NCBI GenBank assembly: GCA_029573715.1
Contig: JAKQDR010000165.1
Span: 88,766 to 152,765, forward strand
Source of the DNA: a bacterium
GTDB taxonomy: Bacteria > Patescibacteriota > Microgenomatia > UBA1406 > GWC2-37-13
DNA: 64,000 nt
Reading direction: 5' to 3'
The notes under the pieces are model-generated. The model was not told the origin of the DNA and made no database searches. It was given only the letters and a program-made list of their open reading frames with translations. Position numbers and translations under genes: made by a program. The stretch's first letter is position 1. The number at the start of each line of letters is the position of its first letter. Shown in pieces: positions 42,019 through 50,914 of the stretch.

Positions 42019-44229
42019 TTATTGCTGACTTGCAACCGGTTCTACAAACACGTCAATATTGCCTAATGAATAGGGAATGTAGTACTGGAATGGCGGAAGA
42101 TAAATGCTGGTACTCACCAAAACATTAGACGCGTTCAATGATTGTTTAATTTGTTGTTTGGCAGTACTCGTGAGAGTCAAACGAGAAATCTTTTTAACTT
42201 CATTAACATCTATCTCGGGGTAAATGTCTAAAGCGGCTGAAAGAGTGATGTCCACAGACTTTTCATCTGTAGAGAGCGTCACTGTCTCGACATCATATGA
42301 GATCGCATCATCTGAAAAGGTGTACCCTTCTTTATTATCCGATATAACCGCCTCTTTGATGAGATTTATCAAATCATCACTTGATATCGTGTATAAATTT
42401 GCAAGCACAGTTCCCTCGACTTTTACGTTTGAGGACTGATCGCCCGCTTTTTTAGAGTAGACAAGTTTTGAAGTGTTTATTTGTGATATTTCATCCAAAA
42501 CCAAGATACCTTCTTGTGTGCTCTTCTTGGCTGATTCCGTCGTTTTTTTAGTTTGCGCCACCACCATAGAGTTTAGCTTTTTCATATCCGCCTCAGTCAC
42601 GACAGACACCGTTTGTTTTGAACCTCCATCAAAATCATCTACTGTGGTAGCGTAATACAATGAAGACGGGAAGTCTGCAACTTGCATTTTATTCCCCTTA
42701 GTTATGTTGCCTTGCACGCCGATAAACGTTGCAGTAACGCCAACTTGTTGTTTACTTGCTTGTTTGGTGTCAGTATCAATATCTATTGTTGCCGGCGTTA
42801 TGGTCACCGTTTCATCTAGCGTATACGCATAATCCTCAAAATACACCTGAGTGCCCTGCTCAAAGGTAACTTCTTCATCGGCAAATGATGCAAGAGAAAT
42901 GGTTCCTTTCGCAGGATCCCCCACCTCTTTTGTGCCAGTAGCATTTACCGATAGAGACACTGTTTCTTCCTCAACGAGTCGTGTTACTGGCACATTTTGC
43001 AAAGTGTCACTCCATTCAAACTTTTCAGTGGGCACGACCACGGTTATCTTCACCTTATGAAGAGTGAATTCAAATATAACCAAACTGACAATACCAATAA
43101 GCAATGAAGCAATGACAAAAATCAGTAGAGATCGTTTACGAGAAAAACTCTGTTTGACATCGGCTTGTGCATTCTCATCAAGCGTTTCGACACTACTTAT
43201 TTTCTCCTCCCCATCGGCCGACTGATAATTTGTAGTATCTCCTGCTTCAAACACTGCTTGATCGGGTGCTGGTGAAGTCGGCTGAGCAGTGAAAGAGGAG
43301 TCAATGGCATGATTGGCAACATTGGGCGTGAAAACTGCAAACCCTTCAATCATACCCGGATTGCTTTCATCAGGTGAAAGCACCTGTAAACCAAGGGTGT
43401 CATCAGTTGAGACAGACACTTGTTGAGCATCGATAAGGAGCGAGTCGGTATGATCGGTCGCAACTTCAATGTGTTCAGCGGGTTGGATTGCTGGAAGGAA
43501 GTCTGTGGTGTTGATGGTAGCGTCATCTGCAGATGGTGTTTCTTGATGCAACAACTGCACACGAAGCAGTTGATGCAGCGCAAGACCAACATCTTCTGGA
43601 GTGTGCAGACTCACTTGATAATTGGCCAAAGTTGCCACGATCGCATTCATGTTTGATCCTTCACACAGTGAAACGATATGAATAGGTGTGTCAGCGGTCA
43701 CCAGCTCTTGCACATGGGCAGCAATGTTCGTGGCATTTGTTACGACAACTGTTTGTTTGACAATCTGTGCATTTTTTGAAAGCATCACGGGAGTTTTGAG
43801 TTTGCCAACTTCAATAAGAAGGGACGTTTCACCTGTGCTGCCGAGACTTTTGACAATATCATTCATTTCGATATACCCCATCGCCTCAAGCTCTAAGTTT
43901 TGGACAATCTCAGAAACTGCCGATCTATAGGGAGCAACGACATCCTTGGTTTCGGCTTTTACTGCCGATGAAGGGAGTGCGAATAGTACTTTTTTAAAAC
44001 GGACAGACAGCGCTTTTTCGAAATCATATAGCACTTCATCAACTTGATCGAGCACCTTGTCAAATCCCTGGGAATACGAAAACTGTTTTGTTTTTATGAC
44101 TTCAAGCGAATCTTCGGTTCGCTCAAAGGCATGAACAACTGCAAATGTCTCAAACAGCAAAAGACCAATAAACACATCCCGTTTTGGACGTCGGGCAATA
44201 AGGTGGCTTAGGAAATTGGGGAATGCCAT
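42019..44229 (-). CDS. PilM-like/baseplate-J-like membrane protein
   Basis: A 736-residue protein of a type recurring in CPR genomes. Residues about 15-230 resemble an actin-like PilM/FtsA domain (FIGLLLFETFAVVHAFER, LFALPSSAVKAET, TSLLIEVGKLKTP), though the nucleotide motifs are weak. An acidic linker and one membrane segment (about 372-394) follow. The outer part (400-736) has repeated beta units such as AKGTISLASF resembling baseplate J/gp47-like domains. The role is unknown; a surface or secretion-linked structure is inferred from neighbours (sortase, substrate-binding protein). Confidence 0.65.
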   Translation of the reverse strand: MAFPNFLSHLIARRPKRDVFIGLLLFETFAVVHAFERTEDSLEVIKTKQFSYSQGFDKVLDQVDEVLYDFEKALSVRFKKVLFALPSSAVKAETKDVVAPYRSAVSEIVQNLELEAMGYIEMNDIVKSLGSTGETSLLIEVGKLKTPVMLSKNAQIVKQTVVVTNATNIAAHVQELVTADTPIHIVSLCEGSNMNAIVATLANYQVSLHTPEDVGLALHQLLRVQLLHQETPSADDATINTTDFLPAIQPAEHIEVATDHTDSLLIDAQQVSVSTDDTLGLQVLSPDESNPGMIEGFAVFTPNVANHAIDSSFTAQPTSPAPDQAVFEAGDTTNYQSADGEEKISSVETLDENAQADVKQSFSRKRSLLIFVIASLLIGIVSLVIFEFTLHKVKITVVVPTEKFEWSDTLQNVPVTRLVEEETVSLSVNATGTKEVGDPAKGTISLASFADEEVTFEQGTQVYFEDYAYTLDETVTITPATIDIDTDTKQASKQQVGVTATFIGVQGNITKGNKMQVADFPSSLYYATTVDDFDGGSKQTVSVVTEADMKKLNSMVVAQTKKTTESAKKSTQEGILVLDEISQINTSKLVYSKKAGDQSSNVKVEGTVLANLYTISSDDLINLIKEAVISDNKEGYTFSDDAISYDVETVTLSTDEKSVDITLSAALDIYPEIDVNEVKKISRLTLTSTAKQQIKQSLNASNVLVSTSIYLPPFQYYIPYSLGNIDVFVEPVASQQ

Positions 44230-44259
44230 GGTACGCTAATCCTATCACTTTTCAAATAC

Positions 44260-45819
44260 TTATTCAATTTTATATTTTGCAAGTGTCTGGGCAATTCCCT
44301 GAGCGGCCTGAGAAAAAGCAGCAGAATATGAGACTCCCTGACCGGCGCTATCTACAGCCTTCCCGATGTACGCAATGACCTCATCATTTAACGCCTCATC
44401 GAAGGTGCGCGAAACTAAAGGAAGGCTTACCATATAGTCAAGTTGTGCCATAAGCGGAGATAACTCTTGATGGTCAGTGAGTTTGTTTTTCATATCTGAG
44501 CGCGGATACGCCATGCCCATACCACGATGTTGAACTTGCGACTGAAAGAGTAATTCCAAATTTTCTGATTCTGTCATAAACGTAAGAAGTTTCCACGCTT
44601 CGACCTGGTTGGGTGAGTACTTTGAAACTCCTTCAACCCAATAATTTGCAAGAGCAACCTTGCGCCCTTGAAGTCCTTCAGGCAATGGAGCACTCCGAAA
44701 AACAAAATCCGGATTTTTGGCACGAATCACCGGAATTTGCCACGTGGGAGCAAAAATCATCGCCACCTTCCCTTGCGCGAATGCATCAATGGAATTTGGC
44801 ATATTGGTACCCCAATACCCACTTTCAGCAAATTCACGATATATTTGAACCGCTTCACTTCCTCGCGACATAAGGTTTTGATCTTTAGTTGACCCCACAA
44901 ATGTATTACGAGCCCAAACATTATTTAGCTGCCCCTGACTCTCCAGAGCATTTAAGAGAAATATCAATCCAAATATTTCAGAGAAGTGCTCGACATTATT
45001 TGTCGTTCCAAGCGCGATGCCTGCGGTAAGTGGGCCCCCCTCACCCTTGACGGTAACTTGTGAAACGGCATCGAGCATATCGCCTGCAAACAATTTAGGA
45101 GCACTTGCTATACCGGCAGATCTAAGCAGATCTGGGTTGTACAAAAGCACAAGCCCATCAACATACAGTGGTAAACCATAATATCTATTGTCGAGTTTTA
45201 AATCTTGTTGATGAATAGCATGAAATGTTTTCTCAAAGTCAGCTGCTGATAGTATCTCGTTAGGGAGTGGGGCGAGCAAATCAAGATTGCGCAGGTGTGG
45301 TACCCATGTATTGTGGTATCTAAAGATGTCCGGGCCTTTGCCATGGGGCGATCGACCTTGAAGCCATGTAAGATATCCTTTGGGATCTCGTTTTTCATAG
45401 ACAATTGTTACATGAGGATTTGCCTTCTTGTACTTTTCAAAAACGGGCGCAAGCACTTTTTCATCTTCCCACAAACCCCAATAGGTTAACGTTATCGGAA
45501 CAACAGGAGCGGTGGCGCCTCCGCCTCCTCTTACCACCAAAAAGAGCACAAATAAAATACCCAAGAAAAAAAGAGTTACTGCACCAATGAAAAAAAAGCG
45601 ATATTTTTTTTCATGTGCGGTTGATGGCATATACTGCAACACTTCAGGAGCCGGTCTGTCGACTTCTTGTGCAGAAGTGATTTCAGCAGGGACTTCTTCG
45701 GGTTGCATTTGCTCAAATGCTTGAGGGTATTTTTGTGCGACAACGTTTTCGAATATCGGCTCCGGCTTGTCTGAGTAAATGCTCCCCTTATCAGATTTGG
45801 TTTTATCCTGGAAATCCAT
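44260..45819 (-). CDS. Membrane-anchored extracellular solute-binding protein (family 1), orphan
   Basis: A 519-residue protein whose residues from about 105 onward match sugar-type ABC substrate-binding proteins: LTYWGLWEDEKVLAPVFEKY, DIFRYHNTWVPHL, YYGLPLYVDGLVLLYN and FAQGKVAMIFAPTW. Instead of a lipoprotein signal it has an acidic 70-residue cytoplasmic N-terminus and one membrane segment (about 73-97). No permease or ATPase gene is nearby, so it may act as a receptor or work with a distant transporter. Its promoter overlaps that of vanW. Confidence 0.85.
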   Translation of the reverse strand: MDFQDKTKSDKGSIYSDKPEPIFENVVAQKYPQAFEQMQPEEVPAEITSAQEVDRPAPEVLQYMPSTAHEKKYRFFFIGAVTLFFLGILFVLFLVVRGGGGATAPVVPITLTYWGLWEDEKVLAPVFEKYKKANPHVTIVYEKRDPKGYLTWLQGRSPHGKGPDIFRYHNTWVPHLRNLDLLAPLPNEILSAADFEKTFHAIHQQDLKLDNRYYGLPLYVDGLVLLYNPDLLRSAGIASAPKLFAGDMLDAVSQVTVKGEGGPLTAGIALGTTNNVEHFSEIFGLIFLLNALESQGQLNNVWARNTFVGSTKDQNLMSRGSEAVQIYREFAESGYWGTNMPNSIDAFAQGKVAMIFAPTWQIPVIRAKNPDFVFRSAPLPEGLQGRKVALANYWVEGVSKYSPNQVEAWKLLTFMTESENLELLFQSQVQHRGMGMAYPRSDMKNKLTDHQELSPLMAQLDYMVSLPLVSRTFDEALNDEVIAYIGKAVDSAGQGVSYSAAFSQAAQGIAQTLAKYKIE

Positions 45820-45828
45820 ACACTCTAC

Positions 45829-45838
45829 ATGATACCAT
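45829..45838. promoter_or_regulatory. Interlocked divergent -10 elements of vanW and the solute-binding gene
   Basis: Plus-strand TACCAT (45833-45838, with extended TGA) serves vanW; minus-strand TATCAT (45829-45834) serves the solute-binding gene. The hexamers share 2 bp, so only one polymerase can bind at a time. Both predict leaders of 2-3 nt. Confidence 0.5.
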
Positions 45839-45846
45839 AGGAGCCT

Positions 45847-47262
45847 ATGCGAAGATTATCGGAGAATTGGATGGCATTTGCGTTGGGCATGACGCTCACG
45901 ATCCTTGTCACTTTGTTTGCGGTGGTTGTTGGAATACTGTATCAAGACGCCATATACAAACACCGCATCTATCCATCAGTGTATATCGATGGAATAGCTC
46001 AAAATGGCAAAACCCTTGAGGAGCTTGAAACCAACTATGTGCGCTTTAATAAGGCGTTAAAAGATATGCAAATTGAGATCGTATACGCCGATGAACCGGT
46101 TGCAACCTATAGTGGGGAAATGATCCAACTCACCACAAATGGCCAAAGTCGTGCCAAAAATGCATATGCCATTACCCGATCAGGCGATGCACTTTCAGAC
46201 TTCTGGACTAAGGCGATGCTTTTGCTTCGGATAAAACGATATAGTTTTACCACAAACACACAGTTTGATGCCGATCAGATATTTGAAACCATCGCCATTG
46301 TTGAAAAACAATACAGCAGAGAAGCAAAAAACGCACTATTTGCGATTGACTCGGGAAAAGTTACCGCATTTGCACAAGAAAAAGACGGATTTGCCATTCA
46401 CGCAAAAGCTGCGCAAGATGCCACACGCACCCTTCTATCTTTTGACACTCTCAAAGAGCTTTATCCATTTGGGGAATCATTGCGTATCGTTATCAACGGT
46501 ACGGTGGTCAAACCTTCAGTCACCTTGGCGGAGGCAAATACTTATGGCATTCAAGAGATTATCGGTGAGGGAAGTTCTGACTACTCCGGGTCAATACCCG
46601 GGCGCGTTCACAATGTGCTCTTGTCTACAGAAAAACTCAATGGCACCCTGATACCCAAAGGGGAGCTATTCTCCTTCAACAAAACCATAGGAGATATATC
46701 CGGCGCTACCGGTTACAAACCTGCATACATCATTTTAAATGGGCGCACTGTTTTGGGCGATGGAGGCGGAGTGTGTCAAGCCTCAACAACCATATTTCGA
46801 GCAGCTATTGCAAGTGGCCTCCCCATCATGCATTGGGCGCCACATGCATATCGAGTGCATTATTATGAAAATGACGGCAAGCCCGGTCGAGACGCCACCG
46901 TATACTCACCCACTCAAGATTTTTCGTTCCGCAACGATACACCTGCCGCGATATTGATACAAACAGAAGTGGACACCGAACAAAACACTCTCCGGTATAT
47001 CTTGTGGGGAAAAAAGGATGGACGTGTTGCTGAGATATCAGATGTTGGGATGAGCAATGCAGTCCCCGCCCCGCCCGCACGCGAAGAAGAAGACCCTACA
47101 CTTCCCCGTGGTGAACGAAGACAAGTGGATTGGGCAGCAAGTGGCCTGACCACATGGTTTGACTATAAAGTGGTTCGTGGCCCCGAGCTTATACAAGAGA
47201 AACGATTTGTTTCAAATTATCGTCCATGGCAGGCGGTTTATTTGGTAGGGACGAAAGACTAG
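45847..47262 (+). CDS. VanW family protein with peptidoglycan-binding-like domain
   Basis: A 471-residue single-pass membrane protein (segment about 11-33). An N-terminal PG_binding_4-type domain, probably duplicated (IYPSVYIDGIAQNGKTLEEL; later EKDGFAIHAKAAQDA), is followed by a VanW domain with FSFNKTIGDISGATGYKPA, GDGGGVCQASTTIFRAA and HAYRVHYYENDGKPGRDATV. VanW occurs in vancomycin resistance clusters and widely in CPR surface gene sets; its biochemical role is unknown. A sequence 3 nt after its stop begins the convergent acetyltransferase gene. Confidence 0.88.
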   Translation: MRRLSENWMAFALGMTLTILVTLFAVVVGILYQDAIYKHRIYPSVYIDGIAQNGKTLEELETNYVRFNKALKDMQIEIVYADEPVATYSGEMIQLTTNGQSRAKNAYAITRSGDALSDFWTKAMLLLRIKRYSFTTNTQFDADQIFETIAIVEKQYSREAKNALFAIDSGKVTAFAQEKDGFAIHAKAAQDATRTLLSFDTLKELYPFGESLRIVINGTVVKPSVTLAEANTYGIQEIIGEGSSDYSGSIPGRVHNVLLSTEKLNGTLIPKGELFSFNKTIGDISGATGYKPAYIILNGRTVLGDGGGVCQASTTIFRAAIASGLPIMHWAPHAYRVHYYENDGKPGRDATVYSPTQDFSFRNDTPAAILIQTEVDTEQNTLRYILWGKKDGRVAEISDVGMSNAVPAPPAREEEDPTLPRGERRQVDWAASGLTTWFDYKVVRGPELIQEKRFVSNYRPWQAVYLVGTKD

Positions 47263-47265
47263 CAA

Positions 47266-47826
47266 TTATCGAAACCATGCAGCTCTCCCCAGTCTGTAGG
47301 AATGTTTTTTTGATTGACGCTCTCCGATGATTTTTGCGGGAACACCCCCAACAACCATGTTAGCTGCAACGTCTTTGGTGACGACTGCACCTGCGCCAAC
47401 CACGGCACCCGTGCGTATGGTAACTCCCGGAAGAATTATCGCACGTGGGCCGACAAACACATAATCTTCAATGGTGACAGGAGCGGTGATTGCCGCAAAT
47501 GAAGGATCGTTAATATCATGTTCACTGTTGTAGATCATTACTTCTGAAGCAATGTCAACATGATTGCCAATCGTAAGGTTTGCACGTCCATCCAGAGTGC
47601 ATTTTTCACCAATGATCGTATCTTGGCCTATACTGATTCCCCGAGGGTTATAGAGGGTGAGCTTCATATGAATACTTGAACCCGCGCCAATTTTCATTCC
47701 TGCTAGACGATAAACCAATCGACGCACATGATGTGAAGGAACAGATCCACATGCATGCAAGACCATCAAGACAAATTCTAATAAAACTGCTCTGATCCGG
47801 CGTATCACACGAGCTTCTATAGTCAT
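47266..47826 (-). CDS. Hexapeptide-repeat (left-handed beta helix) acyltransferase
   Basis: A 186-residue acyltransferase of the LbH family, like sugar O-acetyltransferases WcaF/NodL. The repeats are clear: ISIGQDTIIGEKCTLDG, LTIGNHVDIASEVMIY, VTIEDYVFVGPRAIILPGVT and GAVVGAGAVVTKDVAAN, with a C-terminal GVPAKIIG. The catalytic His is in YNSEHDIND. An N-terminal helix may lie on the membrane. It probably acetylates a sugar of a surface polymer. The start at 47826 is fixed by TGC-TATAAT just upstream. Confidence 0.88.
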   Translation of the reverse strand: MTIEARVIRRIRAVLLEFVLMVLHACGSVPSHHVRRLVYRLAGMKIGAGSSIHMKLTLYNPRGISIGQDTIIGEKCTLDGRANLTIGNHVDIASEVMIYNSEHDINDPSFAAITAPVTIEDYVFVGPRAIILPGVTIRTGAVVGAGAVVTKDVAANMVVGGVPAKIIGERQSKKHSYRLGRAAWFR

Positions 47827-47832
47827 ACGCAC

Positions 47833-47841
47833 ATTATAGCA
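47833..47841 (-). promoter_or_regulatory. Extended -10 of the acyltransferase gene
   Basis: Minus-strand TGC-TATAAT (hexamer 47833-47838) starts transcription at the A of ATG 47826. Confidence 0.7.
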
Positions 47842-47897
47842 AAATATTGTCACTGATTCTGTGGCTGACTTTGGGTACATGCATTGTATTCTCTCTC

Positions 47898-47906
47898 TGC
47901 AATAAT
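47898..47906 (+). promoter_or_regulatory. Extended -10 of the 91-aa gene
   Basis: TGC-AATAAT (47898-47906) predicts a start at 47913, directly before ATG 47914. Confidence 0.5.
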
Positions 47907-47913
47907 CGAAACC

Positions 47914-48189
47914 ATGACACGTGAAAAGCCTCGTAATTGTGGCCATGAATGCCCAATGAAACATGATATACAAGAGAGTGATGATGAAGTCTTATACTGT
48001 GCTAGCTATGAGTCTAGGGTTAGAAGGGGTACGATAAGTACTCCAAGTGGTCCAAATAGTGGAATCATATTAGGCAGACTATCCCTATATGAGAGTGTTT
48101 TACCAGCCTTGCCCTTCCCGCAGGTTTGTGATGCATTAAGTTGTAGGTTTAATAAGGGTATCCCTCATTCTACCCAACCTATTAAATAG
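47914..48189 (+). CDS. Small hypothetical protein, 91 aa
   Basis: A 91-residue ORF alone on the plus strand between two minus-strand genes. It starts MTREKPRNCGHECPMKHD, with CGHEC and further Cys at about 28, 82 and 86, and has an acidic patch (IQESDDEV) followed by a Ser/Gly/Pro-rich middle. There is no membrane segment and no family I know. Support comes from the leaderless extended -10 immediately before its ATG; codon-level evidence is weak, so it could be non-coding. Confidence 0.45.
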   Translation: MTREKPRNCGHECPMKHDIQESDDEVLYCASYESRVRRGTISTPSGPNSGIILGRLSLYESVLPALPFPQVCDALSCRFNKGIPHSTQPIK

Positions 48190-48201
48190 GTAGTTCTCAT
48201 A

Positions 48202-50079
48202 TCACCAATCCCAATCATCTGAAGATGCGCTCACCGAAGGGTCTGGATCATAAGGTGCGATTTCTTTTTCGGAGGTAATGAAACGTGACTTGGTTCCATA
48301 CGTGCGCCTGCCATATATACCCCGATGTTTTGCCCATGTGATAAATAATCGCAAACGAGCCCTCGTTATTCCCACATAAAACAGTCTTCTTTCTTCCTCA
48401 AGCATATATGAATCTTCCATGCTTCGTACATGTGGAAGCAAGCCATCTTCCAGTCCCGTAATAAAAACATTATCAAATTCAAGGCCCTTTGACGCATGAA
48501 GAGACATGAGCCGAACTCCTCTTCCCTTATTCTTAGATCGTTCGCCCACACTGTATTCGTTCTCAATAAGGGCTATCTGCTCGAAAAAATCGGTTAGGGT
48601 TTCTTGTGTTGATGCGACGTTTTTGAGTTCTCTTATGTTTTCGATGCGTGCATAATCTTCGGGATTATCTTTATCGAGCGTGTCAAGATAGTTTGTCTTG
48701 GCAAGAGTTAAATCCATAACTGACTCCGCAGATCCGGAAGCGGCATATACTTGCAGTTCGGGGAGTGCTTGAATAAAATGCGCAAGTTTGCGCTTGCCCA
48801 ACTTGTGAACCCGCTCAAATGCAACAGGATCGTTTGGCTCAACGATAAGGCGTAAATACGCGATGACATCGCGAACTTCTTTTCGATCATAAAACCTAGT
48901 ACCCCCTACCAATGTGTATGGTATGCCATACTTCAAAAATACTTCTTCAAGAATTCGACTCTGAGCATTTGTTCTATACAAAACGGCAAAATGTGCATAT
49001 GGGTCGCTGGCGCCATTTCCATAGTGCTTGTCAATGAGCGCTGATATGGTCTTGCCGACAAAAAGCGCCTCATGCTCTTCGTTTTCGCTCATATACTCTA
49101 CTACTTCTTCACCTTTTTGTGCATGGGTAAATAGCTTGAGAATAGGATGTGTTTGATTGTGAATAATCTTACTGTATGCATAGTCTAAAATTTGCTGAGT
49201 AGAGCGATAATTTTGCTCCAAATAAAAAGTTTTGGCGGTTGGGAAATCTTCAGTGAACCGTTCGAGGTTGCGAATATCTGCGCCTCTCCAGCTATAAATG
49301 GCCTGTGAGAAATCTCCTACCACGGTGATATTGCCTGAGCTTGGTGTAAGAAGCTTTGCGAGTGCATACTGTGCAATATTTGTGTCTTGGAACTCATCGA
49401 TCATTAGGTGTGCATAGCGACTTTGAAACTCTGCCAAAAGCCCTGCCTCCTGGCGCAATAATCGAACCGCGTGCATCAAAAGATCGTCAAAATCGACCGC
49501 ATGATACATGGTAAGTTGTGACTGATACGCCCAATAAACCTCAGCAACATGAGCCGCTTTATAATAGGAAAACGTATCTAAAAAATTTTCAGGGGTAATA
49601 AGTTGATTTTTCGCTTCTGAAATGCGATTTAAGAAAAATGACGGGGTCATACGGCCTCCATCAATTTTTTTCAGCACTTGCTTTATAAGATCTTGTTGAT
49701 CGCTATCGGTGTAAATAACGTAGTCTTTACGCAGACCAATGTGATGCCCATGCACACGTAATATCTTGGCGCATAATGAATGAAATGTTCCTACAAAACC
49801 TATACCGGATTTTCCCGCCACATCGCTGTTTGAACCGTACACGTGAGTAAACGCTTTCTGAATGCGCGTTTTCATCTCGCCGGCGGCTTTGTTGGTGAAT
49901 GTTATCATTACAATGGATTGAGGATCTACCTGAGCATGCGATATGAGGTGTATTACTTTGTGAATGAGGACTCGTGTTTTACCCGATCCCGCACCCGCTA
50001 AAAGAATTGATGGCCCCAAATCATAGGATACCGCTTCTTGCTGAGCGTCATTCAGTTGGGTCTTTATTTGACGGGACAT
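48202..50079 (-). CDS. UvrD/PcrA-type DNA helicase
   Basis: A superfamily 1A 3'-5' helicase for repair and replication fork maintenance. The 625-residue protein shows the Q motif LNDAQQEAV, Walker A AGAGSGKTRV (about 28-37), ITFTNKAAGEM, Walker B MIDEFQDTN, GDFSQAIYSWRGAD, LEQNYRSTQQIL, and the C-terminal VRLMSLHASKGLEFD and RLFYVGITRAR. It is shorter than typical UvrD (~720) because it lacks the C-terminal RNA polymerase-binding extension. CATTAT with 6 nt to the ATG suggests a leaderless start. Confidence 0.93.
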   Translation of the reverse strand: MSRQIKTQLNDAQQEAVSYDLGPSILLAGAGSGKTRVLIHKVIHLISHAQVDPQSIVMITFTNKAAGEMKTRIQKAFTHVYGSNSDVAGKSGIGFVGTFHSLCAKILRVHGHHIGLRKDYVIYTDSDQQDLIKQVLKKIDGGRMTPSFFLNRISEAKNQLITPENFLDTFSYYKAAHVAEVYWAYQSQLTMYHAVDFDDLLMHAVRLLRQEAGLLAEFQSRYAHLMIDEFQDTNIAQYALAKLLTPSSGNITVVGDFSQAIYSWRGADIRNLERFTEDFPTAKTFYLEQNYRSTQQILDYAYSKIIHNQTHPILKLFTHAQKGEEVVEYMSENEEHEALFVGKTISALIDKHYGNGASDPYAHFAVLYRTNAQSRILEEVFLKYGIPYTLVGGTRFYDRKEVRDVIAYLRLIVEPNDPVAFERVHKLGKRKLAHFIQALPELQVYAASGSAESVMDLTLAKTNYLDTLDKDNPEDYARIENIRELKNVASTQETLTDFFEQIALIENEYSVGERSKNKGRGVRLMSLHASKGLEFDNVFITGLEDGLLPHVRSMEDSYMLEEERRLFYVGITRARLRLFITWAKHRGIYGRRTYGTKSRFITSEKEIAPYDPDPSVSASSDDWDW

Positions 50080-50124
50080 AGAGGTATAATGATTTTGTTT
50101 GAAGTTTTGTTGTTATTAGCCACC

Positions 50125-50130
50125 TGATAA
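50125..50130 (+). promoter_or_regulatory. -10 box of tpiA
   Basis: GATAAT at 50125-50130 starts transcription exactly on the A of ATG 50137. Confidence 0.5.
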
Positions 50131-50136
50131 TATTGT

Positions 50137-50808
50137 ATGTTATACCTTTTTGCAAACTGGAAATCACATAAAAACATACTAGAGGCTCGCGAGTGGATGT
50201 ATACACTAAAAGATGTTGTATCAAATAAAGTGCACGAGCTTTTAAAAGAAAAGAAGATGGCGATAGTGATACTCCCTCCCGCACCCCTAATCTACCCCGT
50301 CCACACCATGTGCCTTGATATAGAAGGATTTTCTGTAGGCATTCAAGACATTTCCCACTTGCCTGAGGGCAAACATACCGGCCTTATTGCAGCGCGCAGT
50401 GTTCAAACTATTGCAACATATGCACTGCTTGGCCATGCGGAAGTACGTAAACGCGGAGATGACAGAGAAAAAGTGCTCACCAAGCACGAACATGCGTGTA
50501 ATGCTGGTCTTGTTCCACTGTTATGTATGTCAAAACATGAGGAGTACTTATCCGGAACACAGATGGTGGCATTTGAACCACTGGAGGCAATAGGAAGTGG
50601 CGCTAATGCCACTCCTGAACAAGTTAAGGAGTTTCGATCCAAACTCCCCGAGGATATTATGACGTTTATCTATGGGGGCAGTGTGACACCAGAAAACTGT
50701 AACCAGTACTTAAAACCTCGTATTTGCGATGGGTTTTTGGTCGGTCAAATTAGCCTTGATGCACGCGCATTTGGCGCACTCATGCATGCATGTGCTTCTT
50801 ACATCTAA
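50137..50808 (+). CDS. tpiA: Triosephosphate isomerase
   Basis: TIM interconverts dihydroxyacetone phosphate and glyceraldehyde 3-phosphate. The 223-residue protein is about 25 residues shorter than usual but keeps the catalytic residues: Lys in LFANWKSHK, His in LLGHAEVRKRGDD (the usual GHSERR is altered), Glu in AFEPLEAIGSG and the phosphate loop IYGGSV. The shortening is spread over loops. It is divergent from uvrD and convergent with the next gene. Confidence 0.92.
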   Translation: MLYLFANWKSHKNILEAREWMYTLKDVVSNKVHELLKEKKMAIVILPPAPLIYPVHTMCLDIEGFSVGIQDISHLPEGKHTGLIAARSVQTIATYALLGHAEVRKRGDDREKVLTKHEHACNAGLVPLLCMSKHEEYLSGTQMVAFEPLEAIGSGANATPEQVKEFRSKLPEDIMTFIYGGSVTPENCNQYLKPRICDGFLVGQISLDARAFGALMHACASYI

Positions 50809-50914
50809 TACTGATGCATGTGCTTACTGCAGAGCATGTCAGGGAAACATATGACCGCCCTTCATGTATGTAGCGCAAATACCGGTGAGCCCAATTCATA
50901 TTAATCAAGCTGCA

